From Arthrobacter sp. OAP107 (GTDB lineage: Bacteria; Actinomycetota; Actinomycetes; Actinomycetales; Micrococcaceae), in the NCBI RefSeq assembly GCF_040546765.1, contig NZ_JBEPOK010000001.1, forward strand, positions 496,001 to 560,000: a DNA stretch of 64,000 nucleotides, given 5' to 3'. Position 1 is the stretch's first letter. The number at the start of each line of letters is the position of its first letter. The notes below the pieces were generated by a model. It did not search any database and had not been told where the DNA came from. It saw nothing but the letters and a program-made list of their open reading frames with translations. The position numbers were made by a program, and so were the translations under genes. This document shows, in pieces, positions 33,516-42,975 of the stretch.

Positions 33516-33532
33516 GTATACATTACGCATAC
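33516..33532. promoter_or_regulatory. GntR site in the MFS/DUF2848 divergent region
   Basis: GTATAC-N5-GCATAC, matching the site at 31364-31380 in sequence and spacing. It lies 56 nt upstream of the MFS ATG and 79 nt upstream of DUF2848. A further GGATGTACA follows at 33534. Confidence 0.55.
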
Positions 33533-33610
33533 TGGATGTACATTGGCGACCGTTTCCGGTTTCCGCTTGTAAAAATTTCTGCAGCAGCACATGCAAAGGA
33601 TGGATCCACG

Positions 33611-34297
33611 ATGACGACTCTTAGCTTTGAACTACCGGACGGCCGCACGCAGGATGTGGAGGTCAGGCACCTCCTGAATGCGGGCTACGCTGGGCGTGAG
33701 CAGGATGAAGTCCAGGCCCATATCGCTGAGCTCGCTGAACTTGGCGTTCCGGGCCCGGCTACTACTCCCGCCCTGTATCCAGTGTCCCCCTATCTGGCCC
33801 AGCAGGTATCGGAAGTCCGGGTGCAGCATGAACGCACCTCCGGAGAGGCGGAATGGGCGCTTGTCATTACCGAGGAAGGCGTGCTGCTCACGGCCGCCTG
33901 CGACCACACGGACCGCGCACTCGAGGTGCACGGCGTGGCCTGGAGCAAAAATGCGAGCCCGGACGTGCTGGGCCGGAAGGCGTGGCGGCTCGATGACGTC
34001 CGGGACCACCTGGACCAGATCACCCTCAAGGCCTGGGTGGGGGAGGGCGACACCCCCGACACCCTCATTCAGGACAGCTCACTCGAAGCCCTGCTGACCC
34101 CTGACTACTGGCTGGACGTCCTCACCCAACGCGGACTCAATGCCCCCGGAACTGTGCTCATCTCCGGCACGGTTGCCATGACCGGCGGCGTGAACCAGTT
34201 CGCCCGCAGCTGGAAGGTGGAGATGGCCGATCCCGTGACCGGCACCTCCGTGGACGTCCGGTACGTCGTGGAACAGATGGCCGAGCCGATCGGCTGA
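33611..34297 (+). CDS. DUF2848 family protein
   Basis: 228 residues, the usual length for this family: MTTLSFELPDGRTQDVEVRH at the N-terminus, VSPYLAQQVSEVRVQHERTS, and a beta-rich C-terminal part (NAPGTVLISGTVAMTGGVNQ). No catalytic motif can be assigned. DUF2848 proteins are often encoded beside transporters and amidases or acyl-hydrolases; here it shares a control region with an MHS transporter. AAAGGA lies upstream of the ATG. Confidence 0.8.
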   Translation: MTTLSFELPDGRTQDVEVRHLLNAGYAGREQDEVQAHIAELAELGVPGPATTPALYPVSPYLAQQVSEVRVQHERTSGEAEWALVITEEGVLLTAACDHTDRALEVHGVAWSKNASPDVLGRKAWRLDDVRDHLDQITLKAWVGEGDTPDTLIQDSSLEALLTPDYWLDVLTQRGLNAPGTVLISGTVAMTGGVNQFARSWKVEMADPVTGTSVDVRYVVEQMAEPIG

Positions 34298-34300
34298 CGC

Positions 34301-35236
34301 TTACGCCGCCCTCTTCTTCCGCACCGTCAGGTAGAGCCGGTGGGCTGTGACTACAAGGGCCAGCCAGGCCGCGCCGAGTGACCACGCGGCGAGGACATCC
34401 GTGAGCCAGTGGTGGCCCAGGTATACCCTGCTCAGGCCCATGGCCGCGGCGAAAACCGCGGCCGCCGCCCCGGTGAGAACCCGGCTGCGGGTTGTCTTCA
34501 GCCGCAGGATGATCAGGTAGGCGACGATTCCCGCGATCACCACCGCATTTAGGGAATGGCCGCTGGGAAACGACGCCGAGTGCTCGTAGGGCGGTACGGC
34601 GTCGCTGAGGTCGGGGCGGGCGCGGCCGATCAGCCGCTTCCCCGCGATGGTCATCAGCAGGGAGCCCAGGCCTGCGGTCACGACCAGGATGACGGGCGTC
34701 CACGACCGCCGGCGGTAGGCCAATGCACCCATGGCGGTCAGGGCGAGGATTGGCATGCCGATGGTGCCGCCCACGTCGGTGAAGGCCGTGACGGCCACGT
34801 CCAGGCCGGGGGAGCGCAGGCTCTTGCCGGCCGCCAGTACTGGATGGTCGAGGCCGGCCACCCCATCAGCCTGGACCACGGACTCGTACACGTCCGCGAA
34901 GGCGGCCGTCAGTATTGCGGCAATGACAGCACCCGCCATCAGGGTCAGGACCAACGCGCCGTGCGGCCCCAGGATCTGGCTGATCCGCTGGACGGCGCCG
35001 ACCAGGAAGCGCCCGAACCGGCTCTGCCAGCGGGTGAGGTCCTTGCCGCCCACGGTCGTGTCCTGGCGGAGCTCGCCGCGGACGCCTGTTTGCGGCGTTC
35101 CCTGCTTGTCGGTCAGCGGTCCGCCGGGCATCGGGGTGTCAGCCAGCGGTGTGTCGGTCAACGGCCTGTCGGCCAACGGTTCGTCAGGCAATTCAAGGGT
35201 CCTGTCTCTCGTCGTCGGCACTGCGATCGGCAGCAA
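34301..35236 (-). CDS. PAP2-family membrane phosphatase
   Basis: 311 residues with about six membrane segments. The three PAP2 phosphatase motifs are KRLIGRARP, SFPSGHS and SRVYLGHHWLTD, so it should dephosphorylate a lipid phosphate or diphosphate such as undecaprenyl-PP at the outer membrane face. The N-terminal 45 residues are a low-complexity repeat (PLADRPLTDTPLADTPMPGG). The start is uncertain: TTG at 35236 or GTG at 35221, with no ribosome site for either. Convergent with DUF2848 (3 nt between stops). Confidence 0.85.
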   Translation of the reverse strand: MLPIAVPTTRDRTLELPDEPLADRPLTDTPLADTPMPGGPLTDKQGTPQTGVRGELRQDTTVGGKDLTRWQSRFGRFLVGAVQRISQILGPHGALVLTLMAGAVIAAILTAAFADVYESVVQADGVAGLDHPVLAAGKSLRSPGLDVAVTAFTDVGGTIGMPILALTAMGALAYRRRSWTPVILVVTAGLGSLLMTIAGKRLIGRARPDLSDAVPPYEHSASFPSGHSLNAVVIAGIVAYLIILRLKTTRSRVLTGAAAAVFAAAMGLSRVYLGHHWLTDVLAAWSLGAAWLALVVTAHRLYLTVRKKRAA

Positions 35237-35243
35237 GGCATTT

Positions 35244-35259
35244 AGTAAGCAACCTTACT
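35244..35259. promoter_or_regulatory. Inverted repeat at the PAP2 promoter
   Basis: AGTAAG-CAAC-CTTACT, 6-bp perfect arms, 8 nt upstream of the TTG start of the PAP2 gene. A possible operator for an unidentified regulator. Confidence 0.35.
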
Positions 35260-35291
35260 GGTTGTTGGGCGCAGCCGTCCACGGAAACAGG

Positions 35292-35332
35292 AAAGCGGAC
35301 GACGGGGGGAACCACCCGCCGTCGTCCGCCTT
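35292..35332. terminator. Hairpin of the GACGACGGCGGG family
   Basis: GCGGACGACGG pairs with CCGTCGTCCGC with one mismatch in the upper stem, 7 nt past the aminotransferase stop. On the minus strand it would end the aminotransferase transcript. Confidence 0.7.
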
Positions 35333-35338
35333 ACTAAC

Positions 35339-36607
35339 TCAGGCGCTCAGTTCATCCGGGCTGTGGTGGGCGTTGCCGGACATTGCGCGGGCGCGGCCGG
35401 CCTTGGCCCGGTAGGAGGACAGGAAGGTGGCGATGCGGCGCACTGCCTCGCGGATGTCGTCCACGGCGGGCAGGATGACGAACCGGAAATGGTCCGTGGC
35501 GTGCCAGTGGAACGCCGTTCCATGCGAGACCAGGATTTTCTGGTCCTGCAGCAGGTCAAGGACGAACTGCTCGTCGTCCACGAACGGATACATCTCCGCG
35601 TCCAGTTTCGGGAAGAGGTACATCGCGCCGGCGGCCGGCACGCAGCTCACGCCGGGAATCTCGTTGAGGAGCCGGCAGGCGAGGTCGCGCTGTTCCCGCA
35701 GCCGGCCGCCGGGCCGGATTAGGTCCGTGATGCTCTGGTAGCCGCCCAGCGACGTCTGGATCGCGTGCTGAGCGGGAACATTGGGGCAGAGCCGGAGCGA
35801 GGCCAGCAGTTCGAGGGACTCCCGGTAGGCTGCGGTGGCCCAGCGCGGACCGGAAACCGCCACCCAGCCGGCACGGTAGCCGGGCATCCGGTACGCCTTG
35901 GACAGGCCGGAGAAGGTCAGCACCGGAATGTCCCTGGCCACGGAGGCCGTGTGGATGTGGACGTTCTCATCGAACGTGATCTTCTCGTAGATCTCGTCGG
36001 AGAACAGCACCAGGTCGTGCCGCCGGGCCAGATCGGCGAACCCCTCCAGAATCTGCCGGGGATAGACGGCGCCGGTCGGGTTGTTGGGGTTGATCAGCAC
36101 GATGGCCCGCGTGCGGTCGGTGATCTTCGCCTCGACGTCGGCCATGTCCGGCCACCAGTTGTTCTCCTCATCGCACATGTAGTGCACGGCGCTGCCGCCG
36201 CAGAGCACGGTGGCAGCAGTCCACAGCGGATAGTCCGGTGACGGGATGAGGACCTCGTCACCGACCTCCAGGAAGGCCTGCAACGTCATGGAAATGAGCT
36301 CGCTGACCCCGTTGCCGATGAAGATGTCCTCGACGCCGATCTCCATCAGGCCCTTGGTCTCGTAGTACTGCGAGATGGCGGTCCGGGCGGAGAAGATGCC
36401 CTTCGAATCGCTGTAGCCCTGCGCCTCGCGCAGGTGGTGGATCATGTCCACCACGATGGACTCCGGCGCATGCAGGCCGAACGGCGCCGGATCCCCCAGG
36501 TTCATGCGCAGGATGCTGTGGCCTTCCGACTCCATCTTCTTCGCCGCATGCTGCACCGGACCCCTGAGGTCGTACCGGACATCCTGCAATCGGCTGGAAT
36601 TCTGCAT
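35339..36607 (-). CDS. Class I/II aminotransferase, AlaT-like
   Basis: 422 residues. The PLP Lys lies in SGLSKAYRMPGYRAGWV, with INPNNPTGAVYP, SDEIYEKITFD, and the C-terminal Arg in TDHFRFVILP. The overall layout (YDLRGPVQHAAKKMESEGHS N-terminus) matches alanine/glutamate-pyruvate aminotransferases of the AlaT group. Start at 36607 chosen; ATG 36616 would add three residues. A longer upstream frame to 37084 overlaps the glycosidase gene and is spurious. Confidence 0.85.
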   Translation of the reverse strand: MQNSSRLQDVRYDLRGPVQHAAKKMESEGHSILRMNLGDPAPFGLHAPESIVVDMIHHLREAQGYSDSKGIFSARTAISQYYETKGLMEIGVEDIFIGNGVSELISMTLQAFLEVGDEVLIPSPDYPLWTAATVLCGGSAVHYMCDEENNWWPDMADVEAKITDRTRAIVLINPNNPTGAVYPRQILEGFADLARRHDLVLFSDEIYEKITFDENVHIHTASVARDIPVLTFSGLSKAYRMPGYRAGWVAVSGPRWATAAYRESLELLASLRLCPNVPAQHAIQTSLGGYQSITDLIRPGGRLREQRDLACRLLNEIPGVSCVPAAGAMYLFPKLDAEMYPFVDDEQFVLDLLQDQKILVSHGTAFHWHATDHFRFVILPAVDDIREAVRRIATFLSSYRAKAGRARAMSGNAHHSPDELSA

Positions 36608-36738
36608 GGCGCGCATGAGGCATGTTTTCACAGCTGCGCCGCTCCGGACAATGTGAACCGTGCAGCCCTGCCGGGGCCTCCGCGACGGGCAGCATCCGTG
36701 CCCTCGCAGAGCCTTGCCGAATCGGTTATGGTGCGGGC

Positions 36739-38555
36739 ATGGCCAGTGACCCGATTGCTGATTATGCCCTGCTCTCCGACTGCCGATCCGCCGCGCTGGT
36801 GGGGGCCGGGGGATCGGTGGACTGGCTGTGTTTTCCGCGCTTTGACAGCCCCTCAATTTTTGGCCGGATCCTCGGCGAGGAGGCCGGCTTCTGGGCGATC
36901 CGGCCGGCGGACGTGACCGGCACGTCGCGGCGCTACGTGGGCCGAGCATGGTCCTTGAAACGGCGTACGCCACAGGGGCCGGGACGGTGACGGTGACCGA
37001 TGCCCTGCTGCTCGGCGACGGCAACCGCGGCCACGAGTTGGGTGCCGGCTCGCCCGGGGCCCTGCTGCGCAGCGTCAGGTGCACAGGCGGCGAAGCCGTG
37101 GTGGACGTGATCTTCGACCCCCGGCCCGAATACGGCCTGGTCCGGCCCCTGCTGCAACAGACCGCCGGCGGCCTGCTCGCCCGCGGCGGAGCCGACGTGC
37201 TGGCCCTGTCCAGCCCGGTCGCGTTCGAGCTCGACGGCGGACCTGCCCGGGCCCGGCTGTCCCTGCGGACCGGCGACGTGGTGCACTTCGTCCTTCACCA
37301 CCGGCACAGCTGGCAGGACCGGCCGCCCCTGTGGGACCAGCCGGAAGCAGCACGCCGGCTCGAGGACACGCTGGAGGGCTGGCGCAGCTGGTCGGACCTC
37401 CACCAGGGCTACCACGGACCCTGGCAGGATCTGGTCAACGCCAGCGGACGGTTCCTGCAGGCACTGACGTACTATCCCACCGGGGCCATGATCGCCGCCG
37501 CCACCACGTCGCTGCCCGAAGTGGCGGGCGGCACCCGCAACTGGGATTACCGGTACACCTGGATCCGGGACGCGAGCATGACGCTGCAGGCGTTGTGGGT
37601 GGCGGCGTGCCCGGATGAGGCAGGAAAGTTCTTCCAATTCCTGGCCGCCGCGGTGGCGACGCAGCAGGACGGCGAGGACCTGCAAATCATGTACGGCATC
37701 GGCGGCGAACGGGACCTGTCCGAGCGCGAGCTTGCGCACCTTCCGGGCTGGCGTTCCAGCAGGCCGGTGCGGGTGGGCAACGGCGCATGGCAGCAGCGCC
37801 AGCTCGACATCTACGGGGAGCTGCTGGACTCCGCGGCCCGGCTGCCGGAACTCCTCGCCGGCCTGGAACCGGAGACGAAACGGTTCCTGGCCGACGCGGC
37901 GGACCGCGCTGCTGCCCGCTGGCAGGCACCGGACCACGGCATCTGGGAGGTCCGCGGCGAGCCCCGCCATTTCCTGCACTCTAAGCTCATGTGCTGGGTG
38001 GCCGTCGACCGCGCCATCCGGCTGGCCGAAGCCTTGGACGCCCAGGACCGGGTCCGGGACTGGGAGCAGGCACGGGAGGAGATCGCTGCCACGATCCGCG
38101 GCCAGGGCTGGAGCGATGCGGCGAACGCCTACACCCAGGCATTCGGCTCGGCCGAGCTCGACGCGTCAAGCCTGCTGCTGTGCATCGTGGGCTTCCTGCC
38201 CGCCGACGATCCGCGCATGCTGGCCACCATCGACGCCGTGGACCGGCACCTGACCGATGACCGGGGCCTGGTGTACCGCTACCGGGCCGCCGACGGGCTT
38301 CCGGGGGAGGAAGGGACGTTCCTGCTGTGCACCTTCTGGCTGGCCCAGGCCCTGGCGCTCGCCGGGCAGACCAAAAGGGCACGGACGGTTTTCGACCGTG
38401 CCGCCGGCTTCGCCACGGATCTGGGGCTTCTGGCAGAGGAAGTGTCCGCCGACGGCCGCGAACTGCTGGGGAATTTCCCGCAGGCGTTCAGCCACATCGG
38501 GCTCGTCAACGCCGCCTGGGCCATCGCCTCCGCCGAACAGAACGGACAGGACTAG
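36739..38555 (+). pseudogene. Glycoside hydrolase family 15 (glucoamylase/trehalase-like), frameshifted
   Basis: Starts MASDPIADYALLSDCRSAAL with the SVDWLCFPRFDSPSIFGRIL motif of GH15 proteins. At RRYVG the frame breaks (about 36943-36948) and resumes as PSMVLETAYATGAGTVTVTD. The remainder is a complete (alpha/alpha)6 domain with GTRNWDYRYTWIRDASMTLQ (catalytic region) and EEGTFLLCTFWLAQAL. One lost base explains it; the rebuilt protein is about 605 residues. These cytosolic enzymes act on trehalose or alpha-glucans. Intactness depends on whether the indel is real. Confidence 0.85.
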
Positions 38556-38562
38556 CGCCGGC

Positions 38563-39666
38563 TCAGAGTTCCGGGACGCATTCCCCGCCGCCCAGAACGG
38601 CCAGGCCGGCGAGGTCGCCGGCCGCGAATTCGGTGACGCCGGTGCCTTCCGGGTTCATCAGCTGGGTGGGGTCGTTGACGTGATCCAGCCCCACGACGTG
38701 GGCGAGCTCGTGCATGATGACGGCCCGGCCGTACTTCGATCCGTCAGGCCACCGCAGGATGTCCGCGAAATCGGGGGCGTCGAGTGCCACCTGGCCCGCC
38801 ACCAGAACGTAGGGCTGCCCCTCCACGTACGCGTATCCGCTGCCGCCCAGCCCGTCGACGTCCCCCGCCAGGTCGGGACTCTCCGAAGGATTGGACCAGG
38901 CAATGAGCACAGGCGCCCACCGCTTGCCGTACAGGTCCGGCTGGTACGTTTCGCGGTCGTCGCTGGGGGCCTCCGACGTGGGGCCGTCATAAACGAAGCG
39001 CAGCCCGGTGGCGGCAGAAACCCTGGACACTGCCTCCTGGATCATCTGGTCGGCACCCGGCGGGGCGTTGTCGGGACGGACCACGTAGTGCACGGGCCGG
39101 CAGGGATCGTAGGCGGCGAACAGCTGGCCGGGATCGGGGGATTCCTGCAGGGCGTACGCCTTTGACCCTGTGCTGGCAGGCGGCTGCCCGAGCGGCGCAC
39201 CGGCGGCCTCGAATCCGGGCGGCGGAACCGGCGCTCCGGGGAGGTACGGCAGAACTGCAGGCAGCACAAAGCGTTCGAATGCCATCGGCACGGCGGATAG
39301 GCCCACGAGCAGGGCGATGCCCGCACCGATCGCCCACTTCCTGCCGAGGCGCCTTCTGCGCCGGCCGTAGGCCGGAGCCGGCATGGGGGCGGACGGTCCC
39401 GTACGCCACGGGGCCGGGTCCTGCAACGCTCCGAAAGCCTCGTCGACGGCCCACTGCGGAATGCGCCCGCTCGCGGACCGTCGGACGCCCGGCTGCAGTC
39501 CCTCGGTGGGAATCGGAGAACCACCAGGCACGCCAAAATCTGGTGCGGGCGGGCCCTCCCGCCAGTTGGAATCCGGACGCAACAGTGTCCCCCTGGTTGT
39601 TGCACGTCGCCATCGCGAGAAATGGCTCACCCAAAGCATAAGCGCGCAGGCGACAATGGCTGCCAT
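38563..39666 (-). CDS. Membrane-anchored metzincin-type zinc protease
   Basis: About 367 residues. A single membrane segment (WAIGAGIALLVGLSAVPMAF) lies around 110-130 after a Pro-rich cytoplasmic region. The C-terminal domain carries HELAHVVGLDH (zinc ligands, about 319-329) with a following Met-turn candidate TQLMNPEG, as in matrixin-like peptidases. Topology predicts the protease domain outside the cell. Convergent with GH15 (stops 7 nt apart). Substrate unknown. Confidence 0.8.
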   Translation of the reverse strand: MAAIVACALMLWVSHFSRWRRATTRGTLLRPDSNWREGPPAPDFGVPGGSPIPTEGLQPGVRRSASGRIPQWAVDEAFGALQDPAPWRTGPSAPMPAPAYGRRRRRLGRKWAIGAGIALLVGLSAVPMAFERFVLPAVLPYLPGAPVPPPGFEAAGAPLGQPPASTGSKAYALQESPDPGQLFAAYDPCRPVHYVVRPDNAPPGADQMIQEAVSRVSAATGLRFVYDGPTSEAPSDDRETYQPDLYGKRWAPVLIAWSNPSESPDLAGDVDGLGGSGYAYVEGQPYVLVAGQVALDAPDFADILRWPDGSKYGRAVIMHELAHVVGLDHVNDPTQLMNPEGTGVTEFAAGDLAGLAVLGGGECVPEL

Positions 39667-39755
39667 CAACCTTCCACGCCGTTGCCGCGGTCACCGGACC
39701 TGACGTAGCTTCGGGGAAGAACATGCTTGGGAGTTGGCCAGAAGGAGTGTTGAGG

Positions 39756-40223
39756 ATGTGCCTGTTCAAAGGACTTGTGAACGGAGCGCTCGCCGGCGCC
39801 GCGGGAACCACGGCGCTGAACGCCGTGAGCTACCTGGACATGGTGTGGCGGGGCCGGGCGGCGAGCACCACCCCCAGCGACTCGGTGGAGCGTCTGGCGG
39901 AACGGGCAGGCGTGACCATCCCGGGGACCGAGGCCCAGCGCGGGAACCGGGTAGAGGCCCTTGGCCCGCTGCTCGGGATCGCCACCGGCATGGGCCTCGG
40001 CGCTGTGCTGGGGGCGGCCGGATCATTGGGGGTGCGCACCGGGCCGGTCGGGTCGGTGGCGGTGGCCTCCGTGGCCGCCCTGCTGGTCTCGAACGTTCCC
40101 ATGACCGCCTTGGGCGTGACGGACCCGCGGACCTGGAGTGCAGCGGACTGGGTCGGTGACATCGTGCCGCACGTCGCGTACGGCGCGGTCACGGGGCACC
40201 TGCTGGAGCACCTGCCCAAGTAA
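39756..40223 (+). CDS. Small membrane protein, function unknown
   Basis: 155 residues: a Gly/Ala-rich N-terminal segment (LVNGALAGAAGTTALNAVSY), two membrane-like stretches (LLGIATGMGLGAVLGAAGSL and SVAVASVAALLVSNVPMTAL), and a C-terminal HVAYGAVTGHLLEHLP. ATG at 39756 preferred with GGAG upstream; ATG 39723 would add 11 residues. Directly followed by the LssY_C gene without a gap, so the two are likely co-expressed. No known family recalled. Confidence 0.7.
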   Translation: MCLFKGLVNGALAGAAGTTALNAVSYLDMVWRGRAASTTPSDSVERLAERAGVTIPGTEAQRGNRVEALGPLLGIATGMGLGAVLGAAGSLGVRTGPVGSVAVASVAALLVSNVPMTALGVTDPRTWSAADWVGDIVPHVAYGAVTGHLLEHLPK

Positions 40224-41120
40224 GTGGCTGTTCCGAAAGAAGCCGAGGCGACCCAGGAGCCCGAGCACTCCCGGCCGGACAGCCGGAAGGCACGCTGGGG
40301 CACCCGCTGGGCCACCGTCGTCGCCGTCCTCCAGCGGCTGCTGTACGTGGCCATCACCGCCGCCGTGGGCTGGGCCGTCTACTTCTTCCTGCTCGCCCGG
40401 CTGGCCAGGGGGCCGGAGCAGGTGTGGGTGTTCCTCCCCGTCTGGCTGATTGCCGCTTATGCCTTCCTGCCGCGCGTCCACAAGATCCTCAGCGGCCTGT
40501 ACCTGCCGAACTACTTCATCGGACGTGCCCGCACCGGAGACGGCGTGCTGGGCGATCCGGTCAATCTGGCCGTGATCGGCCCGGCGGATGAGCTGCGCAC
40601 CGCGATGGTCACGGCGGGGTGGATCGAGGCCGACCCCGTCACCCCGGCCACCGCCTGGCGCACCCTCACCGCGACGCTGCTGGGCCGGAGTTATCCGCAG
40701 TCGCCGGTCAGTGCCTTGTACGTTTTCGGCAACAGGCAGGACATGGCGTTCCAGCGGGAAATCGACGGCAACCCGCGCAAGCGGCACCATGTGCGGTTCT
40801 GGAAATGCCCGGACGGCTGGATGCTTCCCGGCGGCTTCTCCGTCGACTGGGTGGGCGCCGGAACATACGACAAAAGCGTGGGACTCTCGCTCTTCACGTT
40901 CCAGATCACGCACAAGATCGCCGACGGCACCGACGAGGAACGCGACTTCATCATCGGGACGCTGAAAACTGCCAATGCGGTGGAATCAGTGCATGTCATC
41001 CGGCACTTCTCCTCCGGCTACCACCACCGCAACGGCGGCGGAGACAGCATCCGCACGGACGGGCACCTGCCCATCATCGACCTCCGGCCGCCGGGCTCCC
41101 GGGAGCCGGGCCTGTCTTGA
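40224..41120 (+). CDS. LssY C-terminal domain membrane protein
   Basis: 298 residues from GTG adjacent to the previous stop. Two membrane segments (VAITAAVGWAVYFFLLARLA and VFLPVWLIAAYAFLP) come first, followed by a soluble domain like LssY_C: DPVNLAVIGPADELRTAMVT, GWIEADPVTPATAWRTL, VSALYVFGNRQDMAFQRE. LssY-type proteins occur in Legionella Lss and in DedA/PAP2 fusions, with unknown biochemical role. A terminator lies 17 nt past the stop. Confidence 0.78.
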   Translation: MAVPKEAEATQEPEHSRPDSRKARWGTRWATVVAVLQRLLYVAITAAVGWAVYFFLLARLARGPEQVWVFLPVWLIAAYAFLPRVHKILSGLYLPNYFIGRARTGDGVLGDPVNLAVIGPADELRTAMVTAGWIEADPVTPATAWRTLTATLLGRSYPQSPVSALYVFGNRQDMAFQREIDGNPRKRHHVRFWKCPDGWMLPGGFSVDWVGAGTYDKSVGLSLFTFQITHKIADGTDEERDFIIGTLKTANAVESVHVIRHFSSGYHHRNGGGDSIRTDGHLPIIDLRPPGSREPGLS

Positions 41121-41136
41121 CCTGCCGGGGGCGGGA

Positions 41137-41167
41137 GGACGACGGCGTGACGCACCCGCCGTCGTCC
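41137..41167. terminator. Hairpin of the GACGACGGCGGG family
   Basis: GGACGACGGCG (41137-41147) pairs with CGCCGTCGTCC (41157-41167), 9-nt loop; 17 nt after the LssY_C stop and followed by a T-rich stretch. Confidence 0.72.
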
Positions 41168-41251
41168 GCTTTCCTTTGGCACAATTTTCCTAAGGCAATC
41201 TTCCTTGCGCGGAAGGGCCGTGGAAACTGGGCAACGGAGGTTCAAGACGGC

Positions 41252-41677
41252 ATGAACAACGCGATCATCAAATGCCCCCACTGCGGCCAGGCCAACCGCG
41301 TGCCGGCTGCCGCCGGCGGCCGGCCGCGGTGCGCGAAATGCCGCCGTGACCTGCCCTGGGTGGTGGAGGCGGGAGACGACGACTTCGCCGAGATTGCCGA
41401 ACAGTCCCGGGTGCCGGTGCTGGTGGACTTCTGGGCAACATGGTGCGGACCCTGCCGCATGGTGAGCCCCGTGCTGGACCGGCTGGCACATGAGCGGGCG
41501 GGCGAAGTGAAGCTGGTGAAGGTGGATGTGGACAAGGCGCCGCGGCTTTCCGCCCGTTTCGCCATCCAGGCTGTCCCGACGCTGATGGTGATCGTCGATG
41601 GAAAGATCGCGGCCCGCCAGGCTGGCGCTGCACCGGCCCCGGTTTTGGACCGCTGGCTCAGGGAGGCGCTTGCGTGA
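41252..41677 (+). CDS. trxC: Thioredoxin 2 type (zinc-ribbon thioredoxin)
   Basis: 141 residues. An N-terminal zinc ribbon (Cys8, Cys11, Cys27, Cys30) precedes a thioredoxin fold with the active site WCGPC (Cys65/Cys68) and the cis-Pro in AVPTLMV. This arrangement is that of E. coli TrxC. It acts as a cytosolic disulfide reductase and is often induced by oxidative stress. ATG at 41252; GGAGG is about 13 nt upstream. Confidence 0.9.
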   Translation: MNNAIIKCPHCGQANRVPAAAGGRPRCAKCRRDLPWVVEAGDDDFAEIAEQSRVPVLVDFWATWCGPCRMVSPVLDRLAHERAGEVKLVKVDVDKAPRLSARFAIQAVPTLMVIVDGKIAARQAGAAPAPVLDRWLREALA

Positions 41678-41695
41678 GTGTTGAGATGGCCGGTT

Positions 41696-42337
41696 TCAGA
41701 TGGTCCGCGGAGCTTTCGCCAGGTTCTCGGCGAGCTCGGCCGCGTTCTGCCGGACCACGTAGGCCGGGCGGTCGCGCTCGACGCGCCAGCTGTCGGACAG
41801 GGGACCGATGTTGACGGTGTCGAAGCCGAACTCGTCGTAGAGCTTCGTCACCAGCTCACTGGCCTCGGGGTAGTCGCTGGCCGTGGCCAGCGCGCGGCGG
41901 TTCTGCGTGCCCGGCGGGGTACCGTCCGAGGTGATCTCTTTGGCCATGATGTGGTTGAAGCCCTTGGCCACTTTGGACTCCGGAAGGTGCTCCTGCAGCA
42001 GCCCGGACGTGGTGGCTTCCCCGTTGTCCAGTGCCGGGAAGCGGCCGTCCCGCTCCCAGTAATAGTTGTTGGTGTCGACCACGACCTTTCCGGCCAGCGG
42101 CTCCACAGGAACGGCCCGGTAGCTCCTGAGCGGAACGGTGACGACCGCGAAGTCGCCCGCTGCCGCGGCCTCTGCAGCGGTGGCTGCCTTCGCCCGCGGT
42201 CCCAGCTCCGCAACGAGCCCTGCCAGGGTTTCCGGCCCCCGCGAATTGCTGATCACCACGTCATAGCCGAGTTCCACAGCCTTGCGCGCAACCTGGCTTC
42301 CAATGTGTCCTGCACCGATGATTCCGATTGTTGTCAT
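41696..42337 (-). CDS. NADPH-dependent F420 reductase-like NAD(P)-binding protein
   Basis: 213 residues: MTTIGIIGAGHIGSQVARKA at the N-terminus, a Rossmann fold, then VVVDTNNYYWERDGRFPALD and VAKGFNHIMAKEI as in F420:NADP oxidoreductase-like (FNO) proteins. Many actinobacterial members lack F420 partners, so the real cofactor couple is open. ATG 42337 begins the conserved region; a 13-residue upstream extension is unlikely. Confidence 0.82.
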   Translation of the reverse strand: MTTIGIIGAGHIGSQVARKAVELGYDVVISNSRGPETLAGLVAELGPRAKAATAAEAAAAGDFAVVTVPLRSYRAVPVEPLAGKVVVDTNNYYWERDGRFPALDNGEATTSGLLQEHLPESKVAKGFNHIMAKEITSDGTPPGTQNRRALATASDYPEASELVTKLYDEFGFDTVNIGPLSDSWRVERDRPAYVVRQNAAELAENLAKAPRTI

Positions 42338-42751
42338 ATCTGGCCCAACAGCGGTCAGCCGGCAGGTATTTCGCACGTTACGCCAGACGACTTGCGCCCA
42401 ACGATTCCATCAGGCGGCGGCGTGGGCTGCCGGAGGCCCGCGCGTGCCCAAGTAGCGGAAGCCGCGAAAATTCGAGTACCTGCTACGGATGCCCCCCGAT
42501 GCCGTGGCGCATAGGGTTGCTTTATTGGGTGGTGGAAAGTGTGCCGGTGCTACCAATGGCCGGCAGACACTGGGCTGGGACGGCCGCCACGGTTGTTGTC
42601 GGACCGGCCGGTCCTCCCCGGCTGATTCGGCACGTCGGTGATCGCCGGACCAGTTGGGCGCAGGGCTTGCCAAAGCCCCGTCGAACGGCCGGCAATCATG
42701 GTTGAGTACCCGCTCCGGCCATAAGTTGCCGCCCCACCTGCGAGGGCCCCC

Positions 42752-42940
42752 ATGAACATTTCGAGGTCTGAACTTCCCGTCATCACGGCGGCTGTGAACA
42801 CGGCACCTGTGAAGGCGGTCCCCGACCAACCTTCCGGCCTGGCTGCGGCCGCCGCCCCGGACGTTGCCGCTGTGCGGCCACAAGGCGACGCATTAGTTCC
42901 GGCGCGCGCCGATATCGGCAACTGGCCGGACCCGATGTAA
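42752..42940 (+). CDS. Possible small protein upstream of an orphan terminator
   Basis: 62 residues starting MNISRSELPVITAAVNTAPV; Ala/Pro-rich, without signal peptide or motif. GAGGG stands 7 nt before the ATG and the terminator hairpin begins 36 nt after the stop, the same spacing seen at firm genes here. Low complexity makes it doubtful; the transcript could also be non-coding. Confidence 0.28.
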   Translation: MNISRSELPVITAAVNTAPVKAVPDQPSGLAAAAAPDVAAVRPQGDALVPARADIGNWPDPM

Positions 42941-42975
42941 ACCGAACCGGACGTAAGAACGCACCGCTGCAGGGG

